This document shows positions 51,421 through 60,846 of a DNA stretch of 64,000 bases, piece after piece; position 1 is the stretch's first letter, and the number at the start of each line of letters is the position of its first letter. Position numbers and translations under genes: made by a program. The stretch covers positions 3,580,036 to 3,644,035 of the forward strand of contig NZ_JAMOFV010000006.1 in the NCBI RefSeq assembly GCF_023656515.1, given 5' to 3'. The notes under the pieces were generated by a model, which did no database searches, had not been told where the DNA came from, and worked only from the letters and a program-made list of their open reading frames with translations. Source of the stretch: Clostridium swellfunianum (GTDB lineage: Bacteria > Bacillota > Clostridia > Clostridiales > Clostridiaceae).

Positions 51421-52476
51421 ATGTATTTTAAATATTCAATCAATGATTGTCACATACATCTCTTTGATTCAAAGGACATTGACAAGTGTGTGGACATGAT
51501 TGATTATTGCGGTTTTACAAACTGGACACATTTAGCATGTACAGTTGTTCCAATAAATAAAGCGTTGACTCAGAATCTTTTAGGTGCGCTGCTGAAGCTT
51601 CAAGAAGGTGGAAGATGTCAAGCCTTTGCATCTTTTCATTATTTCAACGGAAAGGTTCCTAATGCAGATGAACTTCTGCGCCAGATTAAATGGTTTGATG
51701 AAGCTGGGTTTGATGGAATCAAAATGCTGGATGGGAAGCCAACTATAAGAAAGATGCTTGACATACCACTAGATGATGAAAGCTATGATAAGATGTTTGA
51801 TTACGCTGAAAAAAGGCAGATACCAATAATGTATCATATAAATGATCCTATTGAGTTCTGGTACCGTGATAGAATGCCTAACTGGGCTGTTGCAAGCGGT
51901 AATTTTTATGGAGATGGAAGCTATCCGCATAAATACGAAATTGATGAGGAGACCTTTAGATTTTTAAGAAAGCATCCTAAATTGAAGATTTGCATACCAC
52001 ATTTCTTCTTTATATCTGATCAATATGGATTATGCAGCGAAATGTTAGACAGATATGCTAATCTTTATTTTGATATTACACCAGGTTGGGAAATGTTTGA
52101 AAACTTTGCAAAAGACCTTGAACTATGGAGGCAATTCTTTATAAACAATGCTCATAAGATATTATTTGGAAGCGATACTTTCTCTGACCATTGGATGGAA
52201 ACCATTGCTTGCTTAAGAAGAGTAATGGAGACTAAAGAGGAGTTTGTCGCATTTGAAGAAAACTGCATAGGCTTAGATTTGCCGGAAGAAGCCTTAAGAC
52301 AGATTTATTATGAAAACTATTATAAGTTTGTTGGAAGAACCAATAAAAAGATAAATGTAGACGCTGTTTTAGAGTATGCTGATACACTATACAACTTAGT
52401 TCAGGATGGACCTGACAAGCAAGAAGTAATTGATGAGATAAATTATCTTAAACAGGAAATTGCAAAATTTAAATAA
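51421..52476 (+). CDS. Amidohydrolase family protein (metal-dependent TIM barrel)
   Basis: A 351-residue protein of the amidohydrolase_2 group. Metal ligands visible are the HxH pair in NDCHIHLFDS, a His in IMYHIND, a His in CIPHFFF and the late Asp in ILFGSDTFSDHW. Members hydrolyse lactones, amides or decarboxylate acids. In a sugar operon a sugar-lactone hydrolase or a deacylating enzyme is plausible, but it cannot be decided from the sequence. AAGGAG precedes ATG 51,421; the GTG-started in-frame extension overlaps the ribosome site. Confidence 0.8.
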   Translation: MYFKYSINDCHIHLFDSKDIDKCVDMIDYCGFTNWTHLACTVVPINKALTQNLLGALLKLQEGGRCQAFASFHYFNGKVPNADELLRQIKWFDEAGFDGIKMLDGKPTIRKMLDIPLDDESYDKMFDYAEKRQIPIMYHINDPIEFWYRDRMPNWAVASGNFYGDGSYPHKYEIDEETFRFLRKHPKLKICIPHFFFISDQYGLCSEMLDRYANLYFDITPGWEMFENFAKDLELWRQFFINNAHKILFGSDTFSDHWMETIACLRRVMETKEEFVAFEENCIGLDLPEEALRQIYYENYYKFVGRTNKKINVDAVLEYADTLYNLVQDGPDKQEVIDEINYLKQEIAKFK

Positions 52477-52513
52477 GAAGCAGCATATCATAACGAAAGG
52501 TATTGGTGAAAAT

Positions 52514-53902
52514 ATGAAGCTTTGTGTATTGGGAGGGGGAGGCGCTCGAAGTGTTTTCCTGACAAAATCGCTGGTTAAAAGCGCTGAAGAAATCAAAGTC
52601 GACCATATTGTTTTGATGGATAATAATGAACAAAAACTAATGAAATACGGGGCTCTTTCAAAGGGAATTGCAGCAAAAATAAACCCTTCTATCCAGTTTG
52701 ATATTACGATAGATGCAAGAGAGGCTCTTAAAAATGCCGACTACATTATAACTACTCTTCGTGTTGGCGGTGATGAAGCTAGAAGGTTCGATGAAGAGGC
52801 TTGTCTTAAGCTTGGAGTACTTGGGCAGGAAACAACAGGAGCCGGCGGTTTTGCAATGGCAATAAGGAGTGTGCCTGTGCTGATTGAATACTGTAAGTTA
52901 GCAAAGGAGGTGGCAAATCCCACACATTTGATATTTAATTTTACAAATCCAAGCGGTATAGTTACTCAAGCTCTTCGAAGCTCTGGATTCTCTAATGTAT
53001 ATGGAATTTGCGACGCACCTAGCGGCTTTATTAAGCAGCTGGAAGAAGTACTAGGCGTAGGTAGCGATGGATTAAGCATTGAGTGCTATGGACTTAATCA
53101 TCTATCCTGGTTTAGAAATGCCTCTGCAAATGGGAAAGCTGTTCAGTATGATTTATTGATGAAGCCAGAAACTTATAAGAATACTGAACTTCGTCTCTTT
53201 GATTATGACATGTGCAGCTTGAACGGAAACTGTATGCTGAATGAGTATTTATACTTTTATTACAGCAGGGAAAAATCCTTGAAGCTTATAAAGCAAGCAG
53301 AGCATCCTCGAGGAGAAATGATTTACTATATAAATAAGGAATTGGAAGAAGAACTTGAAAAGGTTGATATACAATTGGAGCTTGAAAAAGCATTTAATCT
53401 GTATATGAATTCCTATGCTAAAAGAGAAAATGCCTATTTTTCAGTTGAAAGCGGAAGCGAACGTCCGCATTCCTGGAAGGTGCCTACAATAGATGAGTTT
53501 ATTGATAAGCCTGATGAGGGTGGTTATGCTGCAGTAGCTCTTAAGTTTATAAAGGCAGTAACTAATGGTAATAAAACACAAATGGTGCTTTCTGTGCCAA
53601 ATGAAGAAGCAATCGATGGATTGGCTCCTGATGACGTAGTGGAAATTACGTGCACTATTGACAAGCAAGGTGCGCATCCCATAAATATCGGTATTATAGA
53701 TGAGTTCCAACTGCTTCAGATAAAGCGTATTAAATATTTTGAACGCTGTACAATTAAAGCCATACTGGAAGGAGACAGGGATTCAGCTGTTAAAGGGTTG
53801 TACATTCATCCTCTTGTAAATGATATGGAAGTAGCAAGAGAATTAGCTGATATATTTTTTAAAAAATATTCTATTTACATGGAAAATATAAGTATAAGCT
53901 GA
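52514..53902 (+). CDS. GH4 family NAD- and metal-dependent glycosidase
   Basis: A 462-residue GH4 enzyme. The NAD-binding loop is KLCVLGGGGARSVFLT; the metal and catalytic region is FNFTNPSGIVTQAL, then GICDAPSGF with the conserved Cys, and YGLNHLSWF with the His ligand. GH4 enzymes cleave via oxidation at C3 and act on 6-phospho-glycosides, alpha-galactosides or glucuronides of either anomer. Specificity is not clear; without a PTS, a non-phosphorylated substrate or a product phosphorylated by the adjacent kinase is possible. ATG 52,514 follows AAAGG. Confidence 0.88.
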   Translation: MKLCVLGGGGARSVFLTKSLVKSAEEIKVDHIVLMDNNEQKLMKYGALSKGIAAKINPSIQFDITIDAREALKNADYIITTLRVGGDEARRFDEEACLKLGVLGQETTGAGGFAMAIRSVPVLIEYCKLAKEVANPTHLIFNFTNPSGIVTQALRSSGFSNVYGICDAPSGFIKQLEEVLGVGSDGLSIECYGLNHLSWFRNASANGKAVQYDLLMKPETYKNTELRLFDYDMCSLNGNCMLNEYLYFYYSREKSLKLIKQAEHPRGEMIYYINKELEEELEKVDIQLELEKAFNLYMNSYAKRENAYFSVESGSERPHSWKVPTIDEFIDKPDEGGYAAVALKFIKAVTNGNKTQMVLSVPNEEAIDGLAPDDVVEITCTIDKQGAHPINIGIIDEFQLLQIKRIKYFERCTIKAILEGDRDSAVKGLYIHPLVNDMEVARELADIFFKKYSIYMENISIS

Positions 53903-53947
53903 TATATTACGGGCTTATAACTTTATAATGGAAGGCAAGTGGAGATT

Positions 53948-54847
53948 ATGTATGATTTTAAAACCTTTGGACAAATGAATCTTGATGTGATATTTAAAGG
54001 GTTTCCCCACATGCCAGAAGCTGGGGAGGAGGTATTTGCAAAGCAATTTGATCTCCAGCTTGGCGGTGGGCCAATGCTTTATCCTATACTTTTGAATAAT
54101 CTTGGATTTAAAACAAAACTTGGAACCTTTCTCTCTGACAATGAAGCAAGCAGCCTATGCATAAATCTGATGGAGAGAATAGGATTTAAAGACTATGAAA
54201 ATTTTAATAAGCGAGAAGCAAACCCCGTTGTTGTAACAGGAGTGTTTTCACTGGAACATGATAGAAGCTTTGTATCCTATAATCGCTTTATTAATGAATC
54301 AAAGCTTTCAGAGGAAGAAGTGTATGAATTTTTAAAGGATGCCAGGGTTATATCAGCCCCAATAGGGCATTTAGGGGCATTAAAAAGGCTGCACCATGAG
54401 GGTAGAAAAGTTGTTTTTGATGTTGGATGGAGTGACTCTCTTTGTGTGGAGAACTTAAAGCCTATTCTTCAATTTGTTGATATATTTAGTCCAAATGATA
54501 GAGAAGCAATGAAAATGACAGGTAAAGAAACGCCTGAAGCGGCTCTTTTGGTGCTAAAGAACTATACAGAAGCGCCAATTGTTACAATGGGTGAAAAGGG
54601 CTGTATTTACTACGATAATGGAGTAAAAAGCATACCCACGGTTTCTAATATGAAAAGCGTTGATACCACAGGCGCTGGGGATAACTTTATTGCTGGCGTT
54701 GTTTATGGTTTGCTTAAGGAATATTCATTATGCGATTGTATAAAACTGGGCAATGTCTTTGCAGGCTACTCCACAACAAAAATAGGCTGCTACGGCGCTA
54801 TGATTACTAAAGAAATTATTGATTGCTATTTCAGACCTGATATATAA
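53948..54847 (+). CDS. PfkB family carbohydrate kinase
   Basis: A 299-residue ribokinase-like kinase. Signatures are FGQMNLDVIFKGFPHMPEAG at the start, LGGGPMLYPILLNNLG (sugar-binding region 1) and DTTGAGDNFIAGVVYG near the end, which carries the catalytic Asp and anion hole. The substrate is probably the monosaccharide from the GH4 reaction. ATG 53,948 is preferred over an in-frame GTG at 53,939. It lies 45 bp after the GH4 gene in the same operon. Confidence 0.87.
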   Translation: MYDFKTFGQMNLDVIFKGFPHMPEAGEEVFAKQFDLQLGGGPMLYPILLNNLGFKTKLGTFLSDNEASSLCINLMERIGFKDYENFNKREANPVVVTGVFSLEHDRSFVSYNRFINESKLSEEEVYEFLKDARVISAPIGHLGALKRLHHEGRKVVFDVGWSDSLCVENLKPILQFVDIFSPNDREAMKMTGKETPEAALLVLKNYTEAPIVTMGEKGCIYYDNGVKSIPTVSNMKSVDTTGAGDNFIAGVVYGLLKEYSLCDCIKLGNVFAGYSTTKIGCYGAMITKEIIDCYFRPDI

Positions 54848-54897
54848 AGCATAAGGCATAAGCAAAAAACTAAAATATTGTGAAAGGTATAGGAAAA

Positions 54898-56073
54898 ATG
54901 CGATTTAAGGAAAGCGCAGCAAGATATGAAGACTATATAATTGAATTAAGACGACATTTTCACAGAAATCCTGAACTATCTTTCAAAGAAGTCAGCACCT
55001 CTGAAGTTGTTTGCAAGCAGCTGGAGAAAATGAAAATACCTTATGTATGCTTGGAAGAAAATTGTGTTGTAGGATTAATTGAAGGGAATGAGGCAGGCAA
55101 AAGCCTCGCTATTCGTGCAGATATGGATGCCCTGCCAATTGAAGAAGAGACGGGACTATCATTTGCATCTCAGACAAAAGGCATAATGCATGCTTGCGGT
55201 CATGATGGACACACGGCTATGCTTTTAGGTGCTGCTGCAATGATTAATGAAGTGAAGGAGGAACTTGAAGGAAAAGTTTATCTTTGTTTTCAGTCCGCAG
55301 AAGAAATATGGGGCGGTGCAAAGGTTGTTATAGACTACCTTGAAAGACAAGGCGGTGTTGATGAGGCGATATCTGCCCACCTATGGGCAGATATTGAATC
55401 GGGAAATATCTCTGTTGTAAAGGGTGCACGTATGGCAAGTGCGGATGGATTTGAAATTGAAGTAATGGGCCGTGGAGGGCACGGCTCAAGACCTGATCAG
55501 TGTATTGACCCTATAAGGGCGGCCTCCAATATTGTATTAGGTATTACCTCCATACCAACTAACCGGTATAAAGCTACTGAGCCCCTTGTGGTTCATGTTG
55601 GAGCAATTAATGCTGGATCCTTAGGCAATATTATTCCTAAAAGTGCCAAGATTCTAGGCGGAATCCGAAGCTTCTCACAAGAAGGAAAGACCGCAGCTTG
55701 GAGCTTAATTCATGAAATCGCTGAAAATGGTGCAAAAATGTATGGAGCAGAAGCAAAAGTAACTATATTGGGAGGTGTTCCTTCTGTAGTTAATCATAGT
55801 GAGTCAGTTGAGCGTGCACAGCGTGTAATAGACATGATTGATGTGTTGAAACAGGATGACTATGAACCTATTTGCGCTTCTGAAAATTTCGGAATGTATA
55901 TGGAAAAGTATAAAGGGTTCATGGCGTTTATTGGTATCAGGAACAAGAATAAAGGCCTTATTTATCCTCAGCATCATCCGAAGTTTGATATAGATGAAGC
56001 TGTATTAAAAGAAGGAGCAAGGTTTTTTGCGGAATACGCGTATAATTTCTTAGATGGAAACAGCCAGTTATAG
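54898..56073 (+). CDS. M20 family amidohydrolase/peptidase
   Basis: A 391-residue zinc amidohydrolase of the M20D (IAA-amino-acid hydrolase/aminoacylase) type. Motifs are RRHFHRNPELSFKE, RADMDALPIEEETG, MHACGHDGHTAMLLG with the Cys, His and Asp ligands, and SAEEIWGGAKVVI with the catalytic Glu. Residues 170-280 form the dimerisation domain. Such enzymes remove acyl groups or cleave an amide; here that implies that the imported sugar carries an amide-linked group, a hypothesis only. ATG 54,898 fits the AGGTATAGG site. A terminator follows. Confidence 0.85.
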   Translation: MRFKESAARYEDYIIELRRHFHRNPELSFKEVSTSEVVCKQLEKMKIPYVCLEENCVVGLIEGNEAGKSLAIRADMDALPIEEETGLSFASQTKGIMHACGHDGHTAMLLGAAAMINEVKEELEGKVYLCFQSAEEIWGGAKVVIDYLERQGGVDEAISAHLWADIESGNISVVKGARMASADGFEIEVMGRGGHGSRPDQCIDPIRAASNIVLGITSIPTNRYKATEPLVVHVGAINAGSLGNIIPKSAKILGGIRSFSQEGKTAAWSLIHEIAENGAKMYGAEAKVTILGGVPSVVNHSESVERAQRVIDMIDVLKQDDYEPICASENFGMYMEKYKGFMAFIGIRNKNKGLIYPQHHPKFDIDEAVLKEGARFFAEYAYNFLDGNSQL

Positions 56074-56107
56074 CAAGATTATTTTCTGTTCATGTATAAA
56101 ATATAGC

Positions 56108-56148
56108 AAAAACTTCTGAAAATATAATTATATATTCAGAAGTTTTTT
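56108..56148 (+). terminator. Rho-independent terminator of the second sugar locus
   Basis: AAAACTTCTGAA and TTCAGAAGTTTT pair around a 14-base AT loop, followed by a six-T run. Confidence 0.9.
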
Positions 56149-56172
56149 GCTTAGTTAAAGGAGATGATCTTC

Positions 56173-56877
56173 ATGGGTTTTTTTCAAAGTCAGGAAACAC
56201 TTACAGCAGTTCAATGGGCTTTACGTGCTATGGTTGGGTTTTTCTTTTTAGTTATTGTTGCAAAGGTATTAGGCCAGCGTTCAATCTCGCAGCTAAGGCT
56301 ACTTGATTTCGTTGTTGCTTTAGTCATTGGCAATATGGTTGCCCACCCCTTATCCGATGAGCATCTCGGGATGGAGGGCTCTCTTATTTGTACAGCTGTC
56401 ATTGTAGCTTTATATCTTGGTGGTATCTTTATGATACTTAGATGGCCAAGATTTAGAAGATTGCTTAATCAAAAGCCTGTCATTCTCGTCCAGAATGGAG
56501 AGATACTTGATAAAGGCTTGAAAAAAGCAAGGATATCTATTGACATTTTATTGGAGGAGTTAAGGGAGCAAAAGGTAAAGGATGTAAAGACAGTAGCTAT
56601 AGCCTTTTGGGAAGCAGACGGGAAAATTTCATTTTTTCTTGACCCTAGATATGAAAATGTGACAAACGAAGCTCTGCAGATTAAAACAGAGCCTTTGGAT
56701 TTTCCAAGAATAGTTATCAAGGAGGGCATAATAAATTATAAGGAGTTAAAACAAATCGGTAAGGACGAAGTGTGGGTCGTTTCAAATGTAAAAAGATTGT
56801 ATCATACTGAGGTGAAAAATGTTCTATTAGCTAGCCTTGATAGAAGAGGCAATATGACTGTATTCTTGTATAAGTAA
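56173..56877 (+). CDS. DUF421 (YetF-like) membrane protein
   Basis: A 234-residue protein. Three N-terminal membrane helices (starting AVQWALRAMVGFFFLVIVAK, and including LLDFVVALVIGNMVAHPL) are followed by the cytoplasmic DUF421 domain (KPVILVQNGEILDKGLKKAR, VAIAFWEADGKISFFLDP). YetF/YrbG-type proteins are widespread in spore formers; the role is not firmly established. AAGGAGATG spaces correctly for ATG 56,173, so the in-frame ATG at 56,164 is rejected. Confidence 0.87.
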   Translation: MGFFQSQETLTAVQWALRAMVGFFFLVIVAKVLGQRSISQLRLLDFVVALVIGNMVAHPLSDEHLGMEGSLICTAVIVALYLGGIFMILRWPRFRRLLNQKPVILVQNGEILDKGLKKARISIDILLEELREQKVKDVKTVAIAFWEADGKISFFLDPRYENVTNEALQIKTEPLDFPRIVIKEGIINYKELKQIGKDEVWVVSNVKRLYHTEVKNVLLASLDRRGNMTVFLYK

Positions 56878-56947
56878 AATATTTTATAAAAATAAAATTA
56901 ATGTAAGAGCCAGCAGGCTCTTTTGCTTTATCAAATACCCTGCATCC

Positions 56948-57023
56948 CTCGCAGAGAAAAAAGTTAACTTTTTATATTTATAAATTTTTAAAAAGTTAAA
57001 AAGTTAACTTTTTATGTTGCGAG
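56948..57023. repeat. Dispersed inverted-repeat element, copy 3
   Basis: CTCGCAG at 56,948 and TTGCGAG ending at 57,023 bound a 76-bp palindrome with AAAAAGTTAAC cores; its right core is expanded by an extra AAAAGTTAA unit. Sequence and flanks (CATCCCTCGCAGAG left, GAGAGAAAGAGG right) resemble copies 2 and 1. Confidence 0.8.
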
Positions 57024-57163
57024 AGAAAGAGGTCATGGCTATTTAAAAATAAAAACCTTTCTAATCAAATTCTAATGTTTCATTAATTATTGTCTAACTA
57101 TTGCTGCTTATAATAAAAACATAAGGTTAAGGAAAATAAATTATAAGAGAGAGGTAATAGAAA

Positions 57164-57637
57164 ATGACAGTAAGAATGGGAAATATCGATGAACTTATTA
57201 AAAGAACAAACGTAAGCTACGAGGCAGCAAAGGAAGCACTTGAAAAGTGCAATGACGATTTGCTGGAGGCAATTATTTATCTTGAGAAAAACAATATGGC
57301 TAAGCCAAAGGAAACTTCAGAGAACAAGGAATCCTTGTGGGATAAGTTTAAGAAGCTTGTTAGAAAAGGAAACAATACAAAGTTTATAATTAGCAAGAAG
57401 GATGTTTCAATATTAAGCATACCAGTTACTTTGGCAGTTGTTATTACAGTGATTGCTCCTTATGTAACCTTCTTTGGTTTAATAGTTGCTCTATTTACTG
57501 GACACAGAATCAAGTTTGAAGGCAAGGATATGGAGTGCGGCAAGGTAAATGAGATGATGAATAAGGTGGCTGAGAGTGTGGATTCTGCTAAGAGAAAGAT
57601 TAGTGAGGACTCCAGTAGTACAACAGACGCACAATAA
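57164..57637 (+). CDS. DUF4342 protein with UBA-like N-terminus
   Basis: A 157-residue protein. Residues 4-45 form a UBA/TS-N-like three-helix domain (DELIKRTNVSYEAAKEALEK, then DLLEAIIYLEKNN). Residues about 80-125 form the DUF4342 region with a hydrophobic stretch (ILSIPVTLAVVITVIAPYVT). The C-terminus is charged. Its function is unknown; the UBA-like start suggests protein binding. A remnant of a second copy lies at 16,487. GAGAGAGG precedes the ATG and a strong terminator follows. Confidence 0.85.
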   Translation: MTVRMGNIDELIKRTNVSYEAAKEALEKCNDDLLEAIIYLEKNNMAKPKETSENKESLWDKFKKLVRKGNNTKFIISKKDVSILSIPVTLAVVITVIAPYVTFFGLIVALFTGHRIKFEGKDMECGKVNEMMNKVAESVDSAKRKISEDSSSTTDAQ

Positions 57638-57655
57638 TCTAATAATGCTTTATTA

Positions 57656-57693
57656 AAAAATCAGGGCTGATTAACCTATCAGCCCTGATTTTT
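57656..57693 (+). terminator. Rho-independent terminator
   Basis: AAAAATCAGGGCTGA and TCAGCCCTGATTTTT are exact complements around an 8-base loop, giving U-runs in both directions. Confidence 0.92.
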
Positions 57694-57790
57694 CTATTGA
57701 TATATCGTAGTTTGGTATTTTGCTTTAGCTGGTGCAATTTTTTATATTGGGTTAGAGCTTTTTCATTAATTTTTGTTAAGAAAAGAAGGA
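57694..57790 (-). pseudogene. Remnant of the small gene also seen at 16.7 kb
   Basis: The minus strand encodes EKALTQYKKLHQLKQNTK in an open stretch without start or ribosome site. The DNA matches 16,658-16,710 (GCTTTAGCTGGTGC, then TTTTTTATATTGGG). It is the second half of a duplicated segment. The remaining gap to 58,038 is AT-rich with no clear feature. Confidence 0.5.
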
Positions 57791-58038
57791 GTACATTACT
57801 GTTTGTAGGATCATGACAATATACTAGGTAAATGATAAGTTACAACATTAGATTTAGGATATAGAATGGTGAATAGTACCATAAATAAGTGCGGTTTTTA
57901 GAGATATGTTTTCTGCACAGGATCCAAGTGGAGTGTGCAGTGTTTATAAGGTGAGAAATAGCACATGTGAAAAAACATAATAAAAATCTATAAATAACAA
58001 TATGAATAAAAAACTGACTTAAAAGAATATTGGAAATA

Positions 58039-58068
58039 TTGCAAAGAGTAAAAAATATAATATATAAT
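58039..58068 (+). promoter_or_regulatory. Candidate promoter of the S9 peptidase gene
   Basis: TTGCAA (58,039-58,044) and TATAAT (58,063-58,068) with 18-bp spacing lie about 75 bp before the start codon. The region is so AT-rich that this is only moderately supported. Confidence 0.4.
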
Positions 58069-58143
58069 CAAAGTGAGTGCTAAAATTATCAAATATTTTT
58101 TGTTGCAGCACAAATCCTATGGTAATGAAAGGATTGAGAAACT

Positions 58144-60099
58144 ATGAATAAGACAAGCTATACTTCAATTGAGGAGCAAGTACATATGCCATTACTTGAA
58201 GCAATAAGCATTGGTAAGGATGGAAATGTTATTTCATATGTTAAAAGGACTTCTGATCTAGCTGAAAATGTATATAGAAATCATGTATGGGTTTATGAAG
58301 TAGATGGTCAAAAGCATTATCCCGTCACAACAGGCAAATGTGAAAGCAGTAGCCCTACATGGGCTCCAGATAAGAACTATTTAGCCTATATAACAGAGAA
58401 TGGTGAAAAAGAAAAGCTCCGAAAGCAAATTATTTTGAAAACCTTTGACGAGTTCAATGGAATTCAGATTACAAATTCTAAAGAAGGTGTAAACAACTTT
58501 ATCTGGTCTCCTGATGGCAAGGGTATATACTATACCACTACGGAAGCTGGTTCGGAGGAGTTAAAAAAACGTAAAGAGACTTATGGAGAATTTGAATATG
58601 TTGATAAAGAATATAAAAATGATTATTTATGCTATGTAGGAATAGATGAGGCAATTAAATCATTCAAAGAACTAAATAATAAGAAAAAAGGTGAAAATGA
58701 AGAATCCAAGGATGTTGAAGAGGAGATAACAAATCCGAGGGATTTTAGTATAAGGGGTTTCCAAATATCACCGGATGGGAAAAAAGCTGCACTTATATGT
58801 ACTCCAACAGGAGATATAAGAGATGAAGAAACAAATGTATACCTATTGAATATCTCAACTAAAAAGTTTACAAAACTCAATCTTACTGGAATTTTTAGTT
58901 CAAATATTGCATTTTCACCAGATGGAAACAAGATTGTATTTGCTAAAACTCCAAGAGGTTCAGAATGTTATAAATGGAAGGTTTGGGAAGATACCGTTTT
59001 AGAGATATATGATCTTGAAAAGGAAAAAACCTTAATGAGGTTATCTGAATTTGACAGAAGTGTTACACCTATTAAATGGACAAGTAAAGGAATCCTTGTA
59101 ACCTGGCAGGATCGAGCCAACTATCGAATCGGAATGATTTCTGAAAAGGGTGAAATATCTTCAATTTATAGTAAGGATGAGTGTTATATAGCCGATGCAG
59201 ATAGTACCTCTGACGGTGAAAATATAGCTTATATTAAAATAGAAAAAAATAAGGCAGCTGAGGTTTACGTAAACGAAGTACAAGTAACCAATGAAAGCAG
59301 GGTATACGAGAATAAAATACTGAGTAAAAAAGAACTTCTAATCTGGAGCACCAAGGATGGTCTTGAGATAGAAGGGGTTTTATCGAAACCACATGATTAT
59401 GATTCCAATAAAAAGTATCCACTTTTGGTAGTTATACATGGTGGACCAACATGGGCATCATTTCCAATTCATAATATGAATAAACTCTACCCAATTGAGC
59501 AGTTTGTAGAGAGAGGCTTTATTGTTCTTGAGCCCAATTACAGAGGAAGCTCAGGTTATGGGGGCAAGTTCCTGACTTGCAATTTTAGAATGCTCGGGGT
59601 AGGAGACTATGAGGATGTTATTTCTGGAGTAGATTATCTAATAGAAAAGGACATAATAGATAGCGAAAGAGTTGGAGTAATGGGTTGGAGTCAGGGGGGA
59701 TACATCTCAGCCTTCTGCGCAACTTTTAGCAATCGATTCAAAGCAGTCTCTGTAGGAGCAGGAATAAGCAACTGGATTACCTACTATGTAAATACTGACA
59801 TTACAACATTTACTAGATCATATCTAGGAGCAACACCATGGAATGATCCAGAAATATATGCAAAAACTTCTCCTATGACCTATTTAAAAACTGCTTGCAC
59901 ACCAACCCTTATACAACATGGCGATAGTGATAAGAGGGTACCTGTTCCAAATGCATATGAACTCTTCCGAGGACTACAAGACTTAGAAGTGGAAAGTGAA
60001 CTTGTAGTATTTAAAGGAATGGGGCACAGTCCTAATAAACCTGGACTTCATAAAGTAATAATGGAACAAAATCTTGAATGGTTTGTAAAGCATGTTTAA
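58144..60099 (+). CDS. S9 family prolyl oligopeptidase (acylaminoacyl-peptidase-like)
   Basis: A 651-residue serine peptidase. The N-terminal 400 residues form a beta-propeller with WD40-like units (SSPTWAPDKNYLAYITE, FIWSPDGKGIYYTT, IAFSPDGNKIVFAK). The C-terminal alpha/beta hydrolase domain has VVIHGGPTWASF, the nucleophile GWSQGGY (Ser516), the acid in HGDSDKRVP (Asp596) and the base in GMGHSPN (His628). There is no signal peptide, so it is cytoplasmic, trimming short or blocked peptides. It is a single gene. Confidence 0.92.
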   Translation: MNKTSYTSIEEQVHMPLLEAISIGKDGNVISYVKRTSDLAENVYRNHVWVYEVDGQKHYPVTTGKCESSSPTWAPDKNYLAYITENGEKEKLRKQIILKTFDEFNGIQITNSKEGVNNFIWSPDGKGIYYTTTEAGSEELKKRKETYGEFEYVDKEYKNDYLCYVGIDEAIKSFKELNNKKKGENEESKDVEEEITNPRDFSIRGFQISPDGKKAALICTPTGDIRDEETNVYLLNISTKKFTKLNLTGIFSSNIAFSPDGNKIVFAKTPRGSECYKWKVWEDTVLEIYDLEKEKTLMRLSEFDRSVTPIKWTSKGILVTWQDRANYRIGMISEKGEISSIYSKDECYIADADSTSDGENIAYIKIEKNKAAEVYVNEVQVTNESRVYENKILSKKELLIWSTKDGLEIEGVLSKPHDYDSNKKYPLLVVIHGGPTWASFPIHNMNKLYPIEQFVERGFIVLEPNYRGSSGYGGKFLTCNFRMLGVGDYEDVISGVDYLIEKDIIDSERVGVMGWSQGGYISAFCATFSNRFKAVSVGAGISNWITYYVNTDITTFTRSYLGATPWNDPEIYAKTSPMTYLKTACTPTLIQHGDSDKRVPVPNAYELFRGLQDLEVESELVVFKGMGHSPNKPGLHKVIMEQNLEWFVKHV

Positions 60100-60170
60100 T
60101 ATGAATGGATGGAGTATAAAGAGGACGGTTAATAACTATCAGCTATTTTAAGCTATAGTGGGAGGATTAT

Positions 60171-60821
60171 ATGGGGATAGAGAAAATGAGTGATTTTTTT
60201 ACCGCTCGTGTGGAAGGTTATGACGAGCATATGCTCAATGAGGTAGAGGGCTGCAGAGAGGCTTATATAAAGCTTGCGGAGTTATTGCCAAAGGATACAG
60301 CTGAGCTATTGGATTTAGGCTGTGGTACAGGACTGGAGCTTGATGAAATTTTTAAAATAAATCCCACTGTAAGAGTAACTGGTATAGATTTAACAGAGGC
60401 AATGCTTGATAAGCTTAAGCAGAAGCATCCTGATAAGAATCTTACACTTATTAATGCAAGTTACTTTAACTATGATTTTGGAATTTATAAGTATGATGCT
60501 GCAGTATCCTTTCAGACTATGCATCATTTTTCCCATAAGGATAAGCTTGATTTGTACTCAAAGCTATGTGACTCATTAAAGGATGGAGCTCAGTACATTG
60601 AATGTGATTATATGGTGGAAAATCAGGAAGAGGAAGACTTTTACTACAGAGAAAACAGAAGAATAAGAGAGGAGCAGGGCATAGGACAGGGTGAGTTTTA
60701 TCATTATGACACTCCCTGCACCATTGATAACCAGATAAAGCTGCTGGTAGAATCCGGGTTTAAAACTGCTAAAATGGTTTGGAGAGTTGAAAATACTACT
60801 ATAATAATTGCACAGAAATAA
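60171..60821 (+). CDS. Class I SAM-dependent methyltransferase
   Basis: A 216-residue enzyme. The SAM loop is LLDLGCGTGLELDEIFK, then TGIDLTEAML, NASYFNYDFGIYKYDAAVSF and QTMHHFSHKDKL. It is a perfect match to the general small-molecule methyltransferase pattern; the acceptor is unknown. GGGAGG precedes the ATG. The acetyltransferase frame begins 25 bp downstream. Confidence 0.87.
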   Translation: MGIEKMSDFFTARVEGYDEHMLNEVEGCREAYIKLAELLPKDTAELLDLGCGTGLELDEIFKINPTVRVTGIDLTEAMLDKLKQKHPDKNLTLINASYFNYDFGIYKYDAAVSFQTMHHFSHKDKLDLYSKLCDSLKDGAQYIECDYMVENQEEEDFYYRENRRIREEQGIGQGEFYHYDTPCTIDNQIKLLVESGFKTAKMVWRVENTTIIIAQK

Positions 60822-60846
60822 TAAGAACTTTTAAGCGAGGTAATAG

